Positions 10,438-22,169 are shown, counted from the first letter of the stretch. The stretch is DNA of 64,000 nucleotides from Closterium sp. Naga37s-1 (GCA_947471745.1 CANJKZ010000008.1:2272001-2336000), one strand, 5' to 3'. A program made the numbers and translations. The notes: generated from the letters alone by a model not told the origin.

Positions 10438-11613
10438 TCATGCAATGTCGCTTGAGTGCATGGGACACACGTCTCCCACTTGAACTCGGATACGGCGCCT
10501 CGTGTCCACCATGGGTCCCTGTTTCGCGGTAGGTTGGCCCACCCGATGTTGATGCGCCTGACTTGACCCATTGTTTCGCACATGTTGTGCAGGATTACAC
10601 AACAGGAGGCCCCTTGCAAGCACGCGCCACAGCTTGCAGTCGTTGCGGCCCGCGAATAGATGCCATCTGCCCTTGAAGGCGCCGATGCATTGCTTTATTG
10701 CCATGCGCGTCGCGCTCTGGCAGTAGTTGAAGCACTGCTCCCAGTCTTCCATTAGGCCCTCCCGTGGTGCATGTAGTGGGGTCAGGCATAAATATCTGAG
10801 TGGGTAGGCATCGTCTCCCACGATTTGATATGGCGCTATGTCGTTGTTAAGCAACCTTTCATCTAACGCAATGCTCATGAATACACGTCGATCGTGTGCA
10901 CTTCCTGGGTAACCAATGAGGTAATCCCAGATGATGCCGGTGGCGTCACAAGTCAATTGCAGTTGCACGGCATACGCAGACTTGCGCGTATAGTACTCAT
11001 GGCGATGCCCCTCCATCCCCTTCATGTGTATGTATGTCCCATCAATAGCCCCCACTACAGCAGGTACACCAACGACCGAGCGGAACTCCTCGCCCATCTC
11101 GTCGAGCTCCTCACGGGTCGGGAAGTGCACCCACTCCCCCTTGAAGACCGACGGGAAGTGCATCAAGAAGAAGTCGACGAGCGCATGACACAGCGTCTTC
11201 GGCACGCCAAACAGGTGAGCCATGTGTACGTACGACATGCCACTTGCTAGGTACTTGATGGCCACCAGAACAGCCACCTCATGTGTAATGTGGCTCCGCT
11301 CGACATATGGTTGCATGTAGTATTGCATTTCTGCCATGATGTATTCCAGGATTAGTCGGCTTATCCGGAAGATGTCTCCGAACTCGTCGTCGCTCATGCC
11401 TTGCAGGTCCTCAAGCCACAGCTCAAAGCGATGAGCGCGCAGACGGTGGCGTCTGTTCCGCTCAGCCGTCCTGTTGGAGCCGACCGAGCTCGTGGGAGAC
11501 GGGCTGTCCGTGAAGACCGCATTTGTGACCGCGTCCATGAATATGGAGTAGTAGAACGCGATCCAGGCGATCAGCAGACGCAGTAGAAATGGCACAGCGC
11601 ATGGCTTTGCCAT
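10438..11613 (-). CDS. Harbinger (DDE_Tnp_4 / HARBI1-like) transposase
   Basis: An open frame of 391 residues encoding a plant-type PIF/Harbinger transposase. Visible: a helix-turn-helix-like N-terminal region (DDEFGDIFRISRLILEYI; VAIKYLASGMSYVHMAHLFGV), the first catalytic region GAIDGTYIHM with D191, the second region YPGSAHDRRVF with D241, then GDDAYPLRYLCLTP. The position normally holding the catalytic Glu (pattern IERAFG-LK-RW) reads IKQCIGAFKGRW with Lys at 307, so the triad is incomplete and the protein is probably dead despite its open frame. Stop is TGA. It converges on the accessory gene, with 43 bp between the stops. Confidence 0.88.
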   Translation of the reverse strand: MAKPCAVPFLLRLLIAWIAFYYSIFMDAVTNAVFTDSPSPTSSVGSNRTAERNRRHRLRAHRFELWLEDLQGMSDDEFGDIFRISRLILEYIMAEMQYYMQPYVERSHITHEVAVLVAIKYLASGMSYVHMAHLFGVPKTLCHALVDFFLMHFPSVFKGEWVHFPTREELDEMGEEFRSVVGVPAVVGAIDGTYIHMKGMEGHRHEYYTRKSAYAVQLQLTCDATGIIWDYLIGYPGSAHDRRVFMSIALDERLLNNDIAPYQIVGDDAYPLRYLCLTPLHAPREGLMEDWEQCFNYCQSATRMAIKQCIGAFKGRWHLFAGRNDCKLWRVLARGLLLCNPAQHVRNNGSSQAHQHRVGQPTAKQGPMVDTRRRIRVQVGDVCPMHSSDIA

Positions 11614-11700
11614 AGTAGCTACTGGAGTATGTGTGTGCCTTGCGCTGTTTTGTACTTGTGATGTGAATGGAGCATCGTTGTGGATAGAGCTCCATATGAT

Positions 11701-11779
11701 GATTCAGCTATGGACGCGACATTTACAAGTTGCGTTACAGTGACCCGGTTCGAGGGATCCGATTGATGCACGCATGTTT
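11701..11779. other. Harbinger/gypsy-X junction, no gene seen
   Basis: A short spacer between the transposase upstream region and the gypsy-X gag fragment. I see no reading frame, hairpin or primer site in it. Confidence 0.4.
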
Positions 11780-12400
11780 TGTGTCCCTACCCGGCGCCAA
11801 AACGCCAAGTCGCTTGCCATGATGGCTCACCCAATGAGACGCTAACAACTGTACACGTCGCCAGGTCGCCCAGTGTCGCGGTACACGAGCCGCCGTCGCA
11901 TGAGGAAGAGCCCACGGGTCCAGACGTCACCTGGAGTTCGTTCTGCGGAACCGCCCAGTACAGCACGTGGGATGCGTGGTGCGCAGGGCTTCGAGCGCAC
12001 TTCAAGCCGATTGCGGCTTCTATTTCGGCGCGTCTGAAACTGGCGACAACTTGGGTCGGTCCAAGACTACACCAGCGGTTTTCTTGCATTATGCGAACAA
12101 GTCGGCTACATGCACGAAGCGGAGCGGGTGGACCGTTACGTCGGAGGGCTGAAGCCGGACATCTCGCACGAAATCATGCTACGCGGGCTCTCGAGTTTCA
12201 ACGAGATCCTCGCGCTTGCCGAGAAAATTGACATTTTGCGCCGCCCGAGACCGGGTTCCTACTACGGACATCGCCCTCGGGGACCGACCGAGCACGCCAC
12301 CGTACACGCCGCGAGATGCGAGGTTGGGCAAATGTGCAGACGCGACTCGGAAAATTAGGCATTGAGACATTTGTGTCGATGCAGGAATGTACCCTATGTT
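11780..12400 (+). pseudogene. gag: Gypsy-X gag fragment plus LTR scrap
   Basis: Plus-strand relic of the same family as 424-1558. YSTWDAWCAGLRAHFKPIAASISARLK (in two overlapping frames) and HEAERVDRYVGGLKPDI correspond to the left copy, with a frameshift near 12050. It ends at about 12330 without reaching the nucleocapsid. Directly after it, 12355-12395 (TTGAGACATTTGTGTCGAT...) matches the gypsy-X LTR near 1770-1810, which shows the fragment is rearranged. Confidence 0.7.
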
Positions 12401-12474
12401 GGCAAACGAATATAAGATGTGAGCGAAGGCATGAGCAAACATATATAGCGAAACATGCAAACGGCAACGCGGTG

Positions 12475-12807
12475 TGTTACAGGGTACTTCACTGTTCAAG
12501 GGCTAATCACCCTAAACAGTGTTCCTAACCCCATCCCAATCTTATCCTTTCAGATTTCCAGGATTTCCAGCATGCCACATGGCACTCTACTTTCTTTGCA
12601 TTCCGTTTCCTAGTCCCACAAACTACTTTTCGACAATCGCTCTTGCATGCTATATCAACCTTGCTTGTATTCACCAATATCATTCAATCTTAACTCAGTT
12701 ACTTCTTCCTATTTCGCTAAGACTTCCTTCCCCTAAGTCTTCCACCGCGTTTTATCCTCGACTCAACCCCGCTATTCTTTACCGGATTTAGGCCAAGGGG
12801 CCTAACA
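12475..12807 (+). repeat. Chromovirus 5' LTR (about 333 bp)
   Basis: It begins TGTTACAGGG and ends GGGCCTAACA, giving the inverted ends TGTTA / TAACA, and is immediately followed by the primer site. No second copy remains in the window to confirm the left edge, so the start is inferred from the terminal motif. Confidence 0.65.
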
Positions 12808-12808
12808 C

Positions 12809-12823
12809 TTGGTATCAGGAGCC
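12809..12823 (+). promoter_or_regulatory. Primer-binding site (tRNA-iMet type)
   Basis: TTGGTATCAGGAGCC lies one base after the LTR end. It matches the plant initiator-Met primer site TGGTATCAGAGC with one inserted base, as in many plant gypsy elements. Confidence 0.8.
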
Positions 12824-12922
12824 TTCGCGGGGAGCGACTTCCAACGAGCGATCGTCGACGACGAGACTACGACGTCATCGTCCCGCGGTGCCGACTTGCA
12901 GACTTGGAGTCGTCGAGCCGAA

Positions 12923-13888
12923 ATGGATGAAACCATGACCGCTCTCCCCAACGACATGGGCAACACGCTTGCTCAACTCATGCGCCAACTCGAAACGTTG
13001 ACGCTGGAAAATCGTCAGGTACGGGCTGAAATGCAACAGCTTCGTGAATTTGCGTCTATTCCTCTTGGTCATGCCGCACCATCTCCTGCACCCAACACGT
13101 CGAATGGCATGGAAGCGCTGCCGGAACGTCGAAGTGTGCTCAAGCCGCAGAAACCCGAGCCGTTCGACCCAAGCCAACGTGACGCGAACGTGCGGACGTG
13201 GATCTTCATGCTGAACAAGTACTTCGCCGCGAGCGGGGTGCAAGAGGCGGATGCGCACCAGCGGATCGAGTACTCTGTTACGCTGCTGAGGGGCCCGGCC
13301 TTGGAGTGGTGGCGCCAACTTAAGCAAACTACTGTAAGAAGGAATCAGACAGACGGGCATCAACAGGGCGTGGGGCATGCAGCTGCAACTTCGAGCCTAG
13401 GGAGTTTAGCTTTGGGTGTTACCACGGTTCCGACGACATGGGAAGGATTTGAAGCGGCGCTGACAAGTAGGTTCGACTTGGTGAATGCCTCAGAAGCTGC
13501 TAGGAAGCATCTGCGTCATTTCTGCCAGATAGGAAACGTCCAGAAGTACACACGACGGTTCTTGAGCATCTGCAACGAGATAGACGACATCACGGAAGCA
13601 GAGATGCGCGATCGCTACCTCGAAGGTTTAAAGTTGGACATAGCAGAGATCATCGCGATTCACGGGTTGTCCACCTTCGAGTTAGTAGTCGTAGCAGCAG
13701 AACGCGTTGACGCAATACGAAGCCGACGGGGTCGTGACGATCGTGATAGGGGATACAACAGACCGATCAACGATTCTCGCTCGAGGGACAGACCGTCGCC
13801 CATGGAGATTGGTGCAGTTAACAGTGACGGCTCACAAAAATGGGTTTTAGGGGGAACTATCACTACTGCAAAAAGCCGGGACACATGA
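12923..13888 (+). pseudogene. gag: Chromovirus gag
   Basis: The likely start is ATG 12923 (MDETMTALPNDMGNTL) after the primer site; the frame also extends upstream with no ATG. A coiled-coil-like segment (LAQLMRQLETLTLENRQVRAEM) is followed by FDPSQRDANVRTWIFMLNKYF and the retrotrans_gag core (LRGPALEWWRQL; FEAALTSRFD; YTRRFLSICNEI; RDRYLEGLKLDI). The nucleocapsid knuckle (HYCKKPGHMKRDC) lies just beyond, in a shifted frame near 13850-13900, so a frameshift separates it from the capsid. A TGA ends the main frame at 13888. Confidence 0.85.
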
Positions 13889-15370
13889 AGCGTGACTGCA
13901 GCTTAAGGAGCGGCAGCAGGGAAACGGAAACAGCCACTAGATAGCGGGTCGGTAGCTGGTGTTAACGCTTCCGAACCAGCAACGTCTACCAACGTAGAGG
14001 AGACGGCCTTAGAGCAGTCATCTACGCCAAATGAGGTAAACACTGTTGATCGTCCAGTCATGCTTTTAGGGAAGCTTCGCTGTGTTCCAGTCAAGATTCT
14101 CATCGATAGCAGAGCTAGCCACTCGTTCGTTTCATCTTCATTACTTAGTTGTCTCCATCTCGAAGCAGCTTCGGCAGTCAACTTTAAGGGGGCTCGCATG
14201 GTAGATGGGGCGCCACTTCACATAGGACCAGTCATTCGCAAGTTGCGCGTAATTCTAGGACCGGTCACGGTTAGGCGTGACTTCGACTCTGCGACGCTGG
14301 ACGGTTATGATTTCATCTTCGGGAGAGATTGCCTAGAATGGTTAGTACTCAGTTCGATTGGGCTCAGGGAAGATGCAGCGTCAAGGTAGACGGGGAGTTC
14401 CGGGAGCTGCCACAGTGGAGCGATGGGGCCACATCATCCACAGCTATCATCAATGATGTTCGTGTGCGGCAGCTGGTGAAGCGTGCGGCACGGATCTTCG
14501 CGGTTTTCCTAGAGGAGGTAGAAGCTGAGGAGGGGAAAAGAGGGAGTGCAGCAGTTGTTGAGAAGGCGACTCTTCCTGCTGAAGTGGGTGCACTGTTAGT
14601 AGAGATCGAAGACGTCTTCCCCGACGAGTTGCCCCCAGGGTTACCTCCTAGCCGAGCAATCGACCATCGAATAGAGTTGGAGACGGGGAGCAGGCCAGTA
14701 GCAAAGCCGCAGTGGGGGTTAAGTCCAGCAGAGACAAAGGAGATGACGCAGCAGGTTAGGCACTTCCCAGCGCAGGGTTTCATACAGCCATCTAGATCGC
14801 CTTGGGAAGCACCGATCCTTTTCACGCCTAAGAAAGACGGAGGGTTACTGATGTGCATTGATTACCGCGCACTGGATGCCGCCACCGTCAAGAATAGGTT
14901 CCCGGTGCCGAGAGTAGAGGATCTTCTGGATGAAGTGTAGGGCGCTAGAGTCTTCTCCAAGATCGACCTTCGCTCATGAAATCACCAGATTCGAGTAGTT
15001 CCGGAGGATCAGGACAAGACGGCGTTTCGTACGAAGCAGGGATTGTACGAGTTTAGGGTTCTACCGTTTGGTTTGACCAACGCCCTAGCGACGTTTCAGA
15101 CGCTCATGAACACCGTCCTCTCCGAGTTCCTAGGTTCGTTCATATAAGTTTACCTAGACGACATCCTCATCTTCTCCAAGACGAAAGAGGAGCACGTGCA
15201 GCACTTGCAGAAGGTCTTCGAGGTCTTGCGGAGGGAGCAGTTGTACACTAAGCAGTCGAAGTGCGAGTTCTTCCTCCCCGAAGTCGAGTTTCTAGGTCAC
15301 GTCGTATCTGCTAGTGGCATTAGGACCGACCCTGAAGAAGATCGCAGCAGTACAGGACTGGATAGCTCTT
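13889..15370 (+). pseudogene. pol: Chromovirus protease and reverse transcriptase (N-terminal part)
   Basis: Protease near 14090-14330 has DSRASHSFV, where DSGASHSF is expected (Gly to Arg), and a conserved downstream GYDFIFGRDCLEWL. RT follows: FPDELPPGLPPSR, TPKKDGGLLMCIDYRALDAATVKNRFPVPR, then TAG at 14938. Next come FSKIDLRS, TGA (GYHQ expected), [16 protein letters not shown], and catalytic [11 protein letters not shown] near 15150-15175. The RT continues through [12 protein letters not shown] and breaks at copia B. Confidence 0.85.
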
Positions 15371-15498
15371 TGTCAAACTGTTATATTATTGTGTAGGCTG
15401 TAGTGGGGTAGCCCATATGGGGTACAACCCAAATTAGGGTTAGTACTTGTATCACATTCTTTCTCAATGCAATCATTCCTGCTCGTTTGTTTCTGACA
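15371..15498 (+). repeat. Copia B 5' LTR (128 bp)
   Basis: TGTCAAACTGTTATA ... TTTCTGACA. It nearly matches 22399-22526; differences such as TTTGTTTC/TTAGTTTC are few. It is followed by primer site TGGTTTCGGAGC at 15499-15510 and the hairpin GGTCCT-T-AGGACC at 15515-15527. Confidence 0.92.
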
Positions 15499-15527
15499 TG
15501 GTTTCGGAGCAGTAGGTCCTTAGGACC

Positions 15528-16070
15528 GTTTTTTTTCGGGCCCACTATTAGCTAGTGAACGACTGCGGTTACCGCGCTACCCCACGCCCTGCCCTGCGTC
15601 GCGCCGCCCGCGCGCGCCCTGCCCTGCCCTGCCCTGCCCTGCCTTGCGTCACGATGCCCATGCACGCCCTGCCCTGCGTCGCACTGCCTCGCACACGCCC
15701 TGCCCTGCGTCGAGCCGCCAGCGCGCGCTCTGCCCTGCCCTGCGTTGCGCCGCCCCGCGCACGCCCTGCCCTGCGTCGCGCCACCCGCGCACGCCCTGCC
15801 CTGCCCTGCCCGCGCGCTGCTTGCCGCTGCGCCGCCCTGCCCTGCCCGCGCGCCGCTCGCCGTCACGCCGCCCTGCCTTGCCCGCTCGCCGCTCGCCGCC
15901 ACACCGCCCTGCCCTGCCCGCGTGCTGCTCGCCGCCGCGCCGCCCTGCCCTGCCCGCGCGCTGCTCTGCTGGCCGCCGCCCTGCCCTGCCCGCGCGACGC
16001 TCTGCTGGCCGCCGCCCTGCCCTGCCCAACCTGTGCGCCGCCCTGCTGGCCGCCGCCCTGCCCTGCCCTG
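15528..16070 (+). repeat. Copia B leader: CCTGCCCTGC repeats
   Basis: After a T-run and GGGCCC, the leader consists of short GC-rich units (GCCCTGCCCTGC, CGCGCGC, CTGCTGGCCGCCGC). These remain open in several frames on both strands, so the long frames over it are not evidence for coding. Gag begins near 16075. Confidence 0.75.
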
Positions 16071-18914
16071 CATGCGTTCGAGTTCGATGCGTGGCTAGAT
16101 GACATGCAGCTGTACCTACTGAGCGATTCTAGAGACAGCGTTTCGTTGTTTGACCTCACGTCTGGAGCCTCTCTCGCCCCTCCCGACACAGCTGACAGTG
16201 CGACTCGCTCACAGTGGCTTACCCGTGACGCTGCTGCTCGCCTAGCCGTTCGCAACCACTTGCCGTTAGCCGAACGCACCCACTTTGGCCAGCACAAGAC
16301 TGCTAGATCCCTATACGACGCTGTAGTTGCTCGTTACTCCTCCCCTGCCACTGCTGCTCTAGGCCGCCTTATACTGCCCTACCTGTTTCCCGAGCTGTCC
16401 GCCTTTGCCACAGTTGCCGACCTCATCACTCACCTTCGCACTAGCGACACTCGCTACCGCGCCGCGCTTCCCGCCGAGTTTCGAGCCAAGAACCCCCCTC
16501 CCATGTACATCGCTCTCTACTTCATCGTCACCCACCTCCCTGACTCTCTTAGCGCAGTCAAGGACCTCCTTCTCGCCCTTAACCCCAGAGACCTCACTGT
16601 CGACCTGCTCGAGAAGCACCTCCTTGCAGCTGAGACCAGCATAGTCGCTGTAGGCGCTTCTCGTGGCACTCCTCGCACTCCCTTCTCTGAGGGGTGTTCC
16701 CCCTCCCCCCTTATCCCCTCAGTCGCTTCTACTGCTGCCTTTCACTTCCTTCGTGTTGAGGAGGTCGGAGCTGCGTCTGCTCCTAGTGGGAGGCGCCGCA
16801 GCGGCAGGGGCAAGGGAGGCAGGGGTGGTGGGGGTGGCAGCGGTGGAGGCGGTGGTGGGGGCGGTGGAGGTGGTGGAGGTGGCGGTGGTGGAGGTGGCGG
16901 TGGTGGCGGAGGGAGTGGTGGTGGGAGTGGAGGCTTTGGTGGCGGCGGTGGCGGCGGCAGTGGGAGTGGTAGCGGCGGCAGTGGTGGCGGTCGGGGTGGG
17001 GCCAGTCAGAGGGGCGGTTCTGGCGGTGATCAGAGGCAGCAGCAGCAGCAACAGCGCGAGACCCCTACGTCCCAGGAGCTTCGTGAGTGGTTTGCTCGGC
17101 GTGGGGCGTCTGGGGGTAGTGTTCGCTGCCAGTACGTCATTCACACAGGTGACAGCTCTGGTCAGACATGCGGGAATGTTGGTCACACCCAGTCCCGCTG
17201 CTTCTCCCGTCTTGACGACGCCTGGAGCGCAGAGTTTCCCGACGCGACTGAGCTTCCCCGCTGGCTAGAGCTGCTTAGGCAGGGTGTTGATATCTTTGCT
17301 CTTGACTATGATGCTATCCTTGCTGCCATGTATGCATTGACTGTTAGTGCTGAGGGTGACTGTTACCTGTGTGTGCCGCCCGACCCAGGTATAGAGGCTG
17401 CTGCTCTAGGTGCTAGTGAGTCTTCTCTCTCTGGTACTGCGCCTGCTAAGGCCTTGCACACCTTCACGCTTGACTCAGGTGCTTCCCGCTGTTTCTTTCG
17501 CGATAGTACCACACTCACACCACTCCCTGCACCTGTTGCAGTCAGCCTGGCTGACCCCTCAGGGGGGCCAGTTCGTGCACGTTCCACCACTGTTCTCCTG
17601 TGTCCAGCAGTTCCGTCTGGCTCACTGTCAGGTCTCCACCTCCCCACGTTCTCGACGAACTTGGTGAGCAACGCCGCTCTTCAGGATGTATGGGTTGACA
17701 CCTTTACTCCAGGAGGGCAGCGTGTGGCGATTTGCACGTGTACACGGACGTGCCGTCACCTGGCCACGTTCACCCGTCGGCCTTGGTCGAGTCTGTACAC
17801 ACTGACTACTGAGCCTCTTCAAGTAGCTGCGTCTGCGTCCGTATCAGGTCAGCTAGCAGTCCCCTGCTCGTGTCGTGCCCTGTCGCACCAGACGCTCCTT
17901 TGGCACCACCGTCTTGGTCACCCCTCCGTGCCACGCCTCCATGACATGCACTCCCGTCTCCTTATCTCTGGTCTTCCCAGGTCTCTGCCTCCCCTCCCAC
18001 CCTCGCCTGCCCCTCCCTGCATTCCCTGTGTCGAGGGGCGGCAGCGCGCCGCTCCTCACTCCTCCTCGTTTCCCCCGACGACTGCTCCCCTGCAGACTCT
18101 CCGCATGGACGTGTGAGGCCCAGCCCGCGTCCGTGGACAGGGCCGCGAGCGATACTTTCTGCTGGTTGTCGACAACTACACGCGTTACACCACGGTCTTC
18201 CCCTTGCGCAGCAAGGGGGAGGTCCCTGATGTTTTGATCCCTTGGATCCGCGCTGTCCGTCTCCAGCTCTGCGAGCGGTTCCACGAGGACCTTCCTGTCC
18301 TGCGTCTGCACTCAGACAGAAGTGGTGAGTTTGCCTCCGACCTCTTGCGGGACTTTTGTCATCGGGAGGGCATTCACCAGTCGTTCACGCTTCCGGCCTC
18401 TCCGCAGCAGAATGGGGTTGCTGAGCGCCGCATTGGCTTAGTCATGGAGGTCGCTCGTACCTCTATGATCCATGCGGCTCCCCACCATTTTCTGTGGCCG
18501 TTTGCGGTCTGGTACGCTGCGCATCAGCTCAACCTCTGGCCCCGTGTCTCCTTGCCGGAGACCTCGCCTACACTGCGTTGGACAGGGAAGGTTGGCGATG
18601 CGTCGGTGTTCCGGGTCTGGGGCTCTCGTGCCTTTGTCCGTGATACTTTCGCGGACAAGCTCTCCTCCCGCGCTATTCCCTACGTCTTCCTTGGCTTTCC
18701 CCCTGACGCGCATGGCTGGCAATTTTACCACCCCACCTCGCGTCGTGTCCTGTCCTCTCAGGACGTCACGTTTGACGAGTCGGTTCCCTTTTACCGTCTC
18801 TTCCCCTACCGCACTGCCCCTCTCCCCCCCCCGCCGCTCTTCCTCGCACCAGGTCCTCCTCTGGTAGAACCCCTGTCCTTTAGGGTCCTGCTCCCTCAGG
18901 TGTGTCTCAGGTAG
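16071..18914 (+). pseudogene. gag-pol: Copia B gag, protease and integrase
   Basis: Capsid region FEFDAWLDDMQLYL ... HFGQHKTARSLYDAVVARYSSP ... TVDLLEKHLLAAE, then a Gly-only tract at about 16800-17010. Next is [10 protein letters not shown] and a widened nucleocapsid knuckle C-x13-C-x4-H-x4-C (17129-17205, ending TCGNVGHTQSRC). Protease LDSGASRCFF is at about 17470-17500, the pre-integrase HHRLGHPS ... CIPC at about 17910-18030. A TGA at 18114-18116 replaces Trp of DVWGPARVRG. The integrase core follows in the same frame with LHSDRSGEF (one Gly to Ser) and NGVAERRIG. A one-base shift near 18880 ends the frame. Confidence 0.88.
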
Positions 18915-19918
18915 ACCCTGTCGAGCCTGTCGAGGTCGCTGTTGAATCTGGTGCTGCTGGGGGTGGTGCTGCTAGGGGTGCTGCGTCTGGGGGTGCTGAG
19001 CCTGAGCGTGCGGAGCCTGGGGGTGCTGAGCCTGAGCTTGCGGAGCCTGGGGGTGCTGAGCCTGAGCGTGCGGAGCCTGGGGGTGCTGAGCCTGGGGCTG
19101 CTGAGTCTGAGGGTGCGGAGCCTGGGGGTGCTGAGCCTGGGGGTGCTGAGACTGAGCGTGCTGAACCTGGAGGTACTTTGTCTGCTGGAGGTCCTACGGG
19201 TGCCTTGTCACGGCGGGAGCCTTTCTCTCCACCGCAGCTGCGCGAGTGGTTTGCTCGGCGCTGGAGCCTTCGGAGTGGCGCTGCTGGAGCTGGGGGGCTT
19301 GCCGCTGGAGGCCCTGGAGCTGGAGGCTCTGGAGCTGCTGGTCCTGGAGGTGCTGGAGCTGCTGGTCCCGGAGGTGCTCGTACTTGAGGTACTGGAGCAG
19401 CTTGAGCTGGTAGTACTGCAGGCACTGGGGCTGGAGACCCTGGAGCTGTAGGCGCTGGAGCTGGAGGTACCGGAGGTGCAGGAGCTGCTGGTCCTAGAGG
19501 TGCTCGAACAGGAGGTACTGGAGCTGCTGGAGCTGGAGGTGCTACAGGCGTTGGAGCTGGAGGCACTGGAGCTGGAGGTAGCGGAGGTGCTGGAGCTGCT
19601 GGTCCTGGAGGTGCTGGAGGTGCTGGTCCCGGAGGTGCTACTGGAGCTGCTGGAGCTGGTGGTGCTGCAAGCGTTGGAGCTGGAGACACTGGAGCTGGAG
19701 ACCCTGGAACTGGAGGTGCTGGCCCTGGGGATGCTGGTGCTGTCGGTGCTGGTTCTGGATGTCAAAGTAATAACTGCTGAATGAATTAACTAAAACAGAA
19801 AGTACAAACAAGATATATGCAAAACCTAACCCTAGTGCAAGTACAAAATAACACAAGGGAGAACACCTAGACTAGAACTACACAAACTATAGAATTATAC
19901 TTTGACACTGGAGGCACT
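18902..19918 (+). pseudogene. pol: Copia B Ala/Gly/Glu-rich linker
   Basis: [13 protein letters not shown] is followed by pentad-like repeats ([10 protein letters not shown]), a QLREWFARR motif and then Gly/Ala repeats coded by GGTGCTGGAGCTGCT. Sibling copies have the same architecture between integrase and RT with different lengths. A TGA at 19385 stands where copy D has GGA. The solo LTR at 19760-19907 is embedded here. Confidence 0.8.
19760..19907 (-). repeat. Solo LTR of the copy-E subfamily (148 bp) with target duplication
   Basis: Reverse orientation, TGTCAAAG ... CTTTGACA, flanked by the direct repeat CTGGA (19755-19759 and 19908-19912). Its core (CTAGGTG, GTGCTAGGGTTAGG-like, GTACTTGC, TAATTCATTC) resembles the copia E LTR at 52171-52309 more than the host copia's own LTRs. 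A five-base duplication with no internal region marks LTR-LTR recombination. Confidence 0.92.
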
Positions 19919-22169
19919 GTGCGGCCGCGACCGTACTTTGTTCCACTGCTTCAGCAGGTTCTTGGTCTCCGGTCTTCTACTGGCCTTACTCCTCCCTTAC
20001 TGTGTCCACCGCCTGACCAGTCGCAGCCGCAGTTACAGCCAGCCTCCCCACTGCCTGCTCCTTCTCCTTACACTGAGCCGACAGACTCTCTTCGTGAGCC
20101 TCGTGAGCCTGAGTCTCGTCCTGCGTCGCCTGTTCGCGCTGTTCGCACTGGTCGCCGTGTTCCTCGTCAGCGTCCTCCTCCTGTCCCCAGCACGCACCCT
20201 GTGGCACTTCGTCCTTCCTCTGTTCCACAGCGTGTCCCTCTGCCGTCTCCTCCTGCGTGCTCTCTTCCTGACATTCCTGACCCTCTCTCCGACTTTGCTC
20301 GTGCGACCAGTCCTACTGTCACACGTCTTCTAGCCACTGTTGTCACTGACCCTTCGTTTGAGTCCACTGCTGCGTCTGCCCTAGTTGCCGAGCTTGTTGA
20401 CTTTGCAGTCGCCTGTCGTCTCGACTACGCCGCTAGTTTTGTTGCTGAGTCTGAGCCTGCCTGTCCTCCGTCCGTCGGGGGTGAGTGTGCTCTTGGCACG
20501 GACGTCCTTGAGGACAGGCAGGAGGACTTTGAGTGTTTTGCAGCTGCTGCACCTCATCTCGTGTCCATGCTGATTGCACCTAAGGGAGACCTGGATGCAC
20601 CAGACATCCCGACCCCGCGCTCTTACGCAGAGGCGATTACGGGTCCCTACTCCTCTCAGTGGCAGACAACCATGGACGCAGAGATGGCATCCTGGAAGTC
20701 CACAGGCACTTACGTCGACGCAGTTCCCGTTGGGGCGAACATTGTCGATGGCATGTGGATTTTCAGGGTGAAGCGGCCGCCGGGTTCTCCGCCTGTCTTC
20801 AAGGCGCGTTACGTTGCACGAGGCTTCAGTCAGCGACAGGGAGTTGACTTCTTCCAGACCTTCTTCCCTACCCCAAAGATGACCACTCTTCGGGTGCTAC
20901 TGCACGTCGCCGCTCAGCGTGACTACGAGCTTCACTCTCTTGACTTCAGCACTGCTTTTTTACAGGGCAGCCAGCACGAGGAGATCTGGCTGCGCCGCCC
21001 ACCTGGCTTCAACCACTTGTTTCCTGCAGGTACCTAGTGGAGCCTCCGGCGGCCAGTCTACGGTCTCCGCCAGGCGCCTCGTGAGTGGCACGACACATTG
21101 AGGACGACGCTTGCGGCTCTTGGGTTTGCTCCTTCGACTGCTGACCCGTCGCTGTTTCTACGCACCGACACTTCGCTGCCGCCGTTCTACATCCTCGTGT
21201 ACGTCGACGACTTGGTCTTTGCCACTGCTGACACTGAGGGACTGGCCCTAGTGAAGTCGGAGCTGCAGAAGAGACACACGTGCACAGTCCTGGGTGAGCT
21301 GCGCAGCTATCTTGGCTTGCAGATCACCCGGGACAGAGCACGGCGCACCATTACCTTGACTCAGTCACATGGTGCAGCAGGTCCTTCAGCGCTTCCGCTT
21401 CCAGTACGCCTCGCCACAGTCCACTCCTCTGCCTACCGGTCACTCGCTCTCAGCTCCACCTTCGGACGAGTCCGTAGAGCCGAGTGGCCCGTATCCAGAG
21501 CTTGTGGGCTGCCTCATGTACCTGATGACCTGCACTCGACCTGACCTTGCCTACCCTCTTAGCAACCTGGCATGCTACGTTGCACCCGGAAATCACCGAC
21601 CAGAGCACTGGGAGGCCGCTAAGAGGGTGTTGCGCTACTTGTGCAGTACGTCAGGCATGGGGCTCGTGCTTGGAGGACGGGGTCCAGTTGTCCTCATTGG
21701 ACACGCAGATGCGTCTTGGGTTGACGACTTGGCTACGCAGCGGTCGTCTCAGGGTTACACTTTCAGCCTTGTCTCCGGCTCTATTTCTTGGCGGTCTACC
21801 CGCTCATCTTTTGTTCTCAGTTCCAGTTGTGAGGCTGAGATCTACGCAGGGGCCATGGCTGCACAGGAGTTACGCTGGCTCACCTACCTGCTGAGCGACT
21901 TGGGAGAGCCGCCTCGTTCTCCTCCAGTTCTGTACGTCGACAACAAGGCCATGATTGCCTTGTGTCAGGAGCACAGGACGAAGCACATCGCTCTGCGTTA
22001 CTTCCTTGCTCGAGAGTTGCAGCAGCGTGGTCAGCTTCGTCTTGTTTACGTGGCCTCTCATGCCAACATTGCTGATATCTTCACCAAGGCACTTCAGCCT
22101 TGTGATCATCAGCGTTTCTGTACTGTTCTAGGCCTTGTGCCTACTTGGTCTCACTTGCTCACTTCTTGA
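19919..22169 (+). pseudogene. pol: Copia B reverse transcriptase and RNase H
   Basis: The frame opens at RPRPYFVPLLQQVLGL and runs through an acidic spacer (GGECALGTDVLEDRQ) into RT: AEMASWKSTGTYV, GMWIFRVKRPPGSPP, DFSTAFLQG. TAG at 21035-21037 replaces Gln of GTQWSLRRPVYG. The catalytic YVDDLVF is at about 21200-21220. A one-base shift near 21365 precedes MVQQVLQRF. RNase H has HADASWVDD and CEAEIYAGAMAAQELRW, and ends HLLTS with TGA at 22169. Confidence 0.92.

Larger units (their letters stand above)
9238..11700. mobile_element. PIF/Harbinger-type DNA transposon
   Basis: Contains two convergent genes: an accessory Myb/SANT-like gene on the plus strand and a DDE transposase on the minus strand. 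This two-gene arrangement is typical of PIF/Harbinger. I could not find terminal inverted repeats or a TWA duplication, so the ends are approximate. The left end is interrupted by copia A, and 1861-2657 represents the same region in an uninterrupted form. Confidence 0.75.

Noticed and set aside
15555..16070. Pro/Ala/Arg-rich N-terminal extension of the copia B frame over the leader
   Set aside because: The CCTGCCCTGC repeats are open in most frames on both strands, and copies A and C start Gag at MASP, so the extension is unlikely to be protein.
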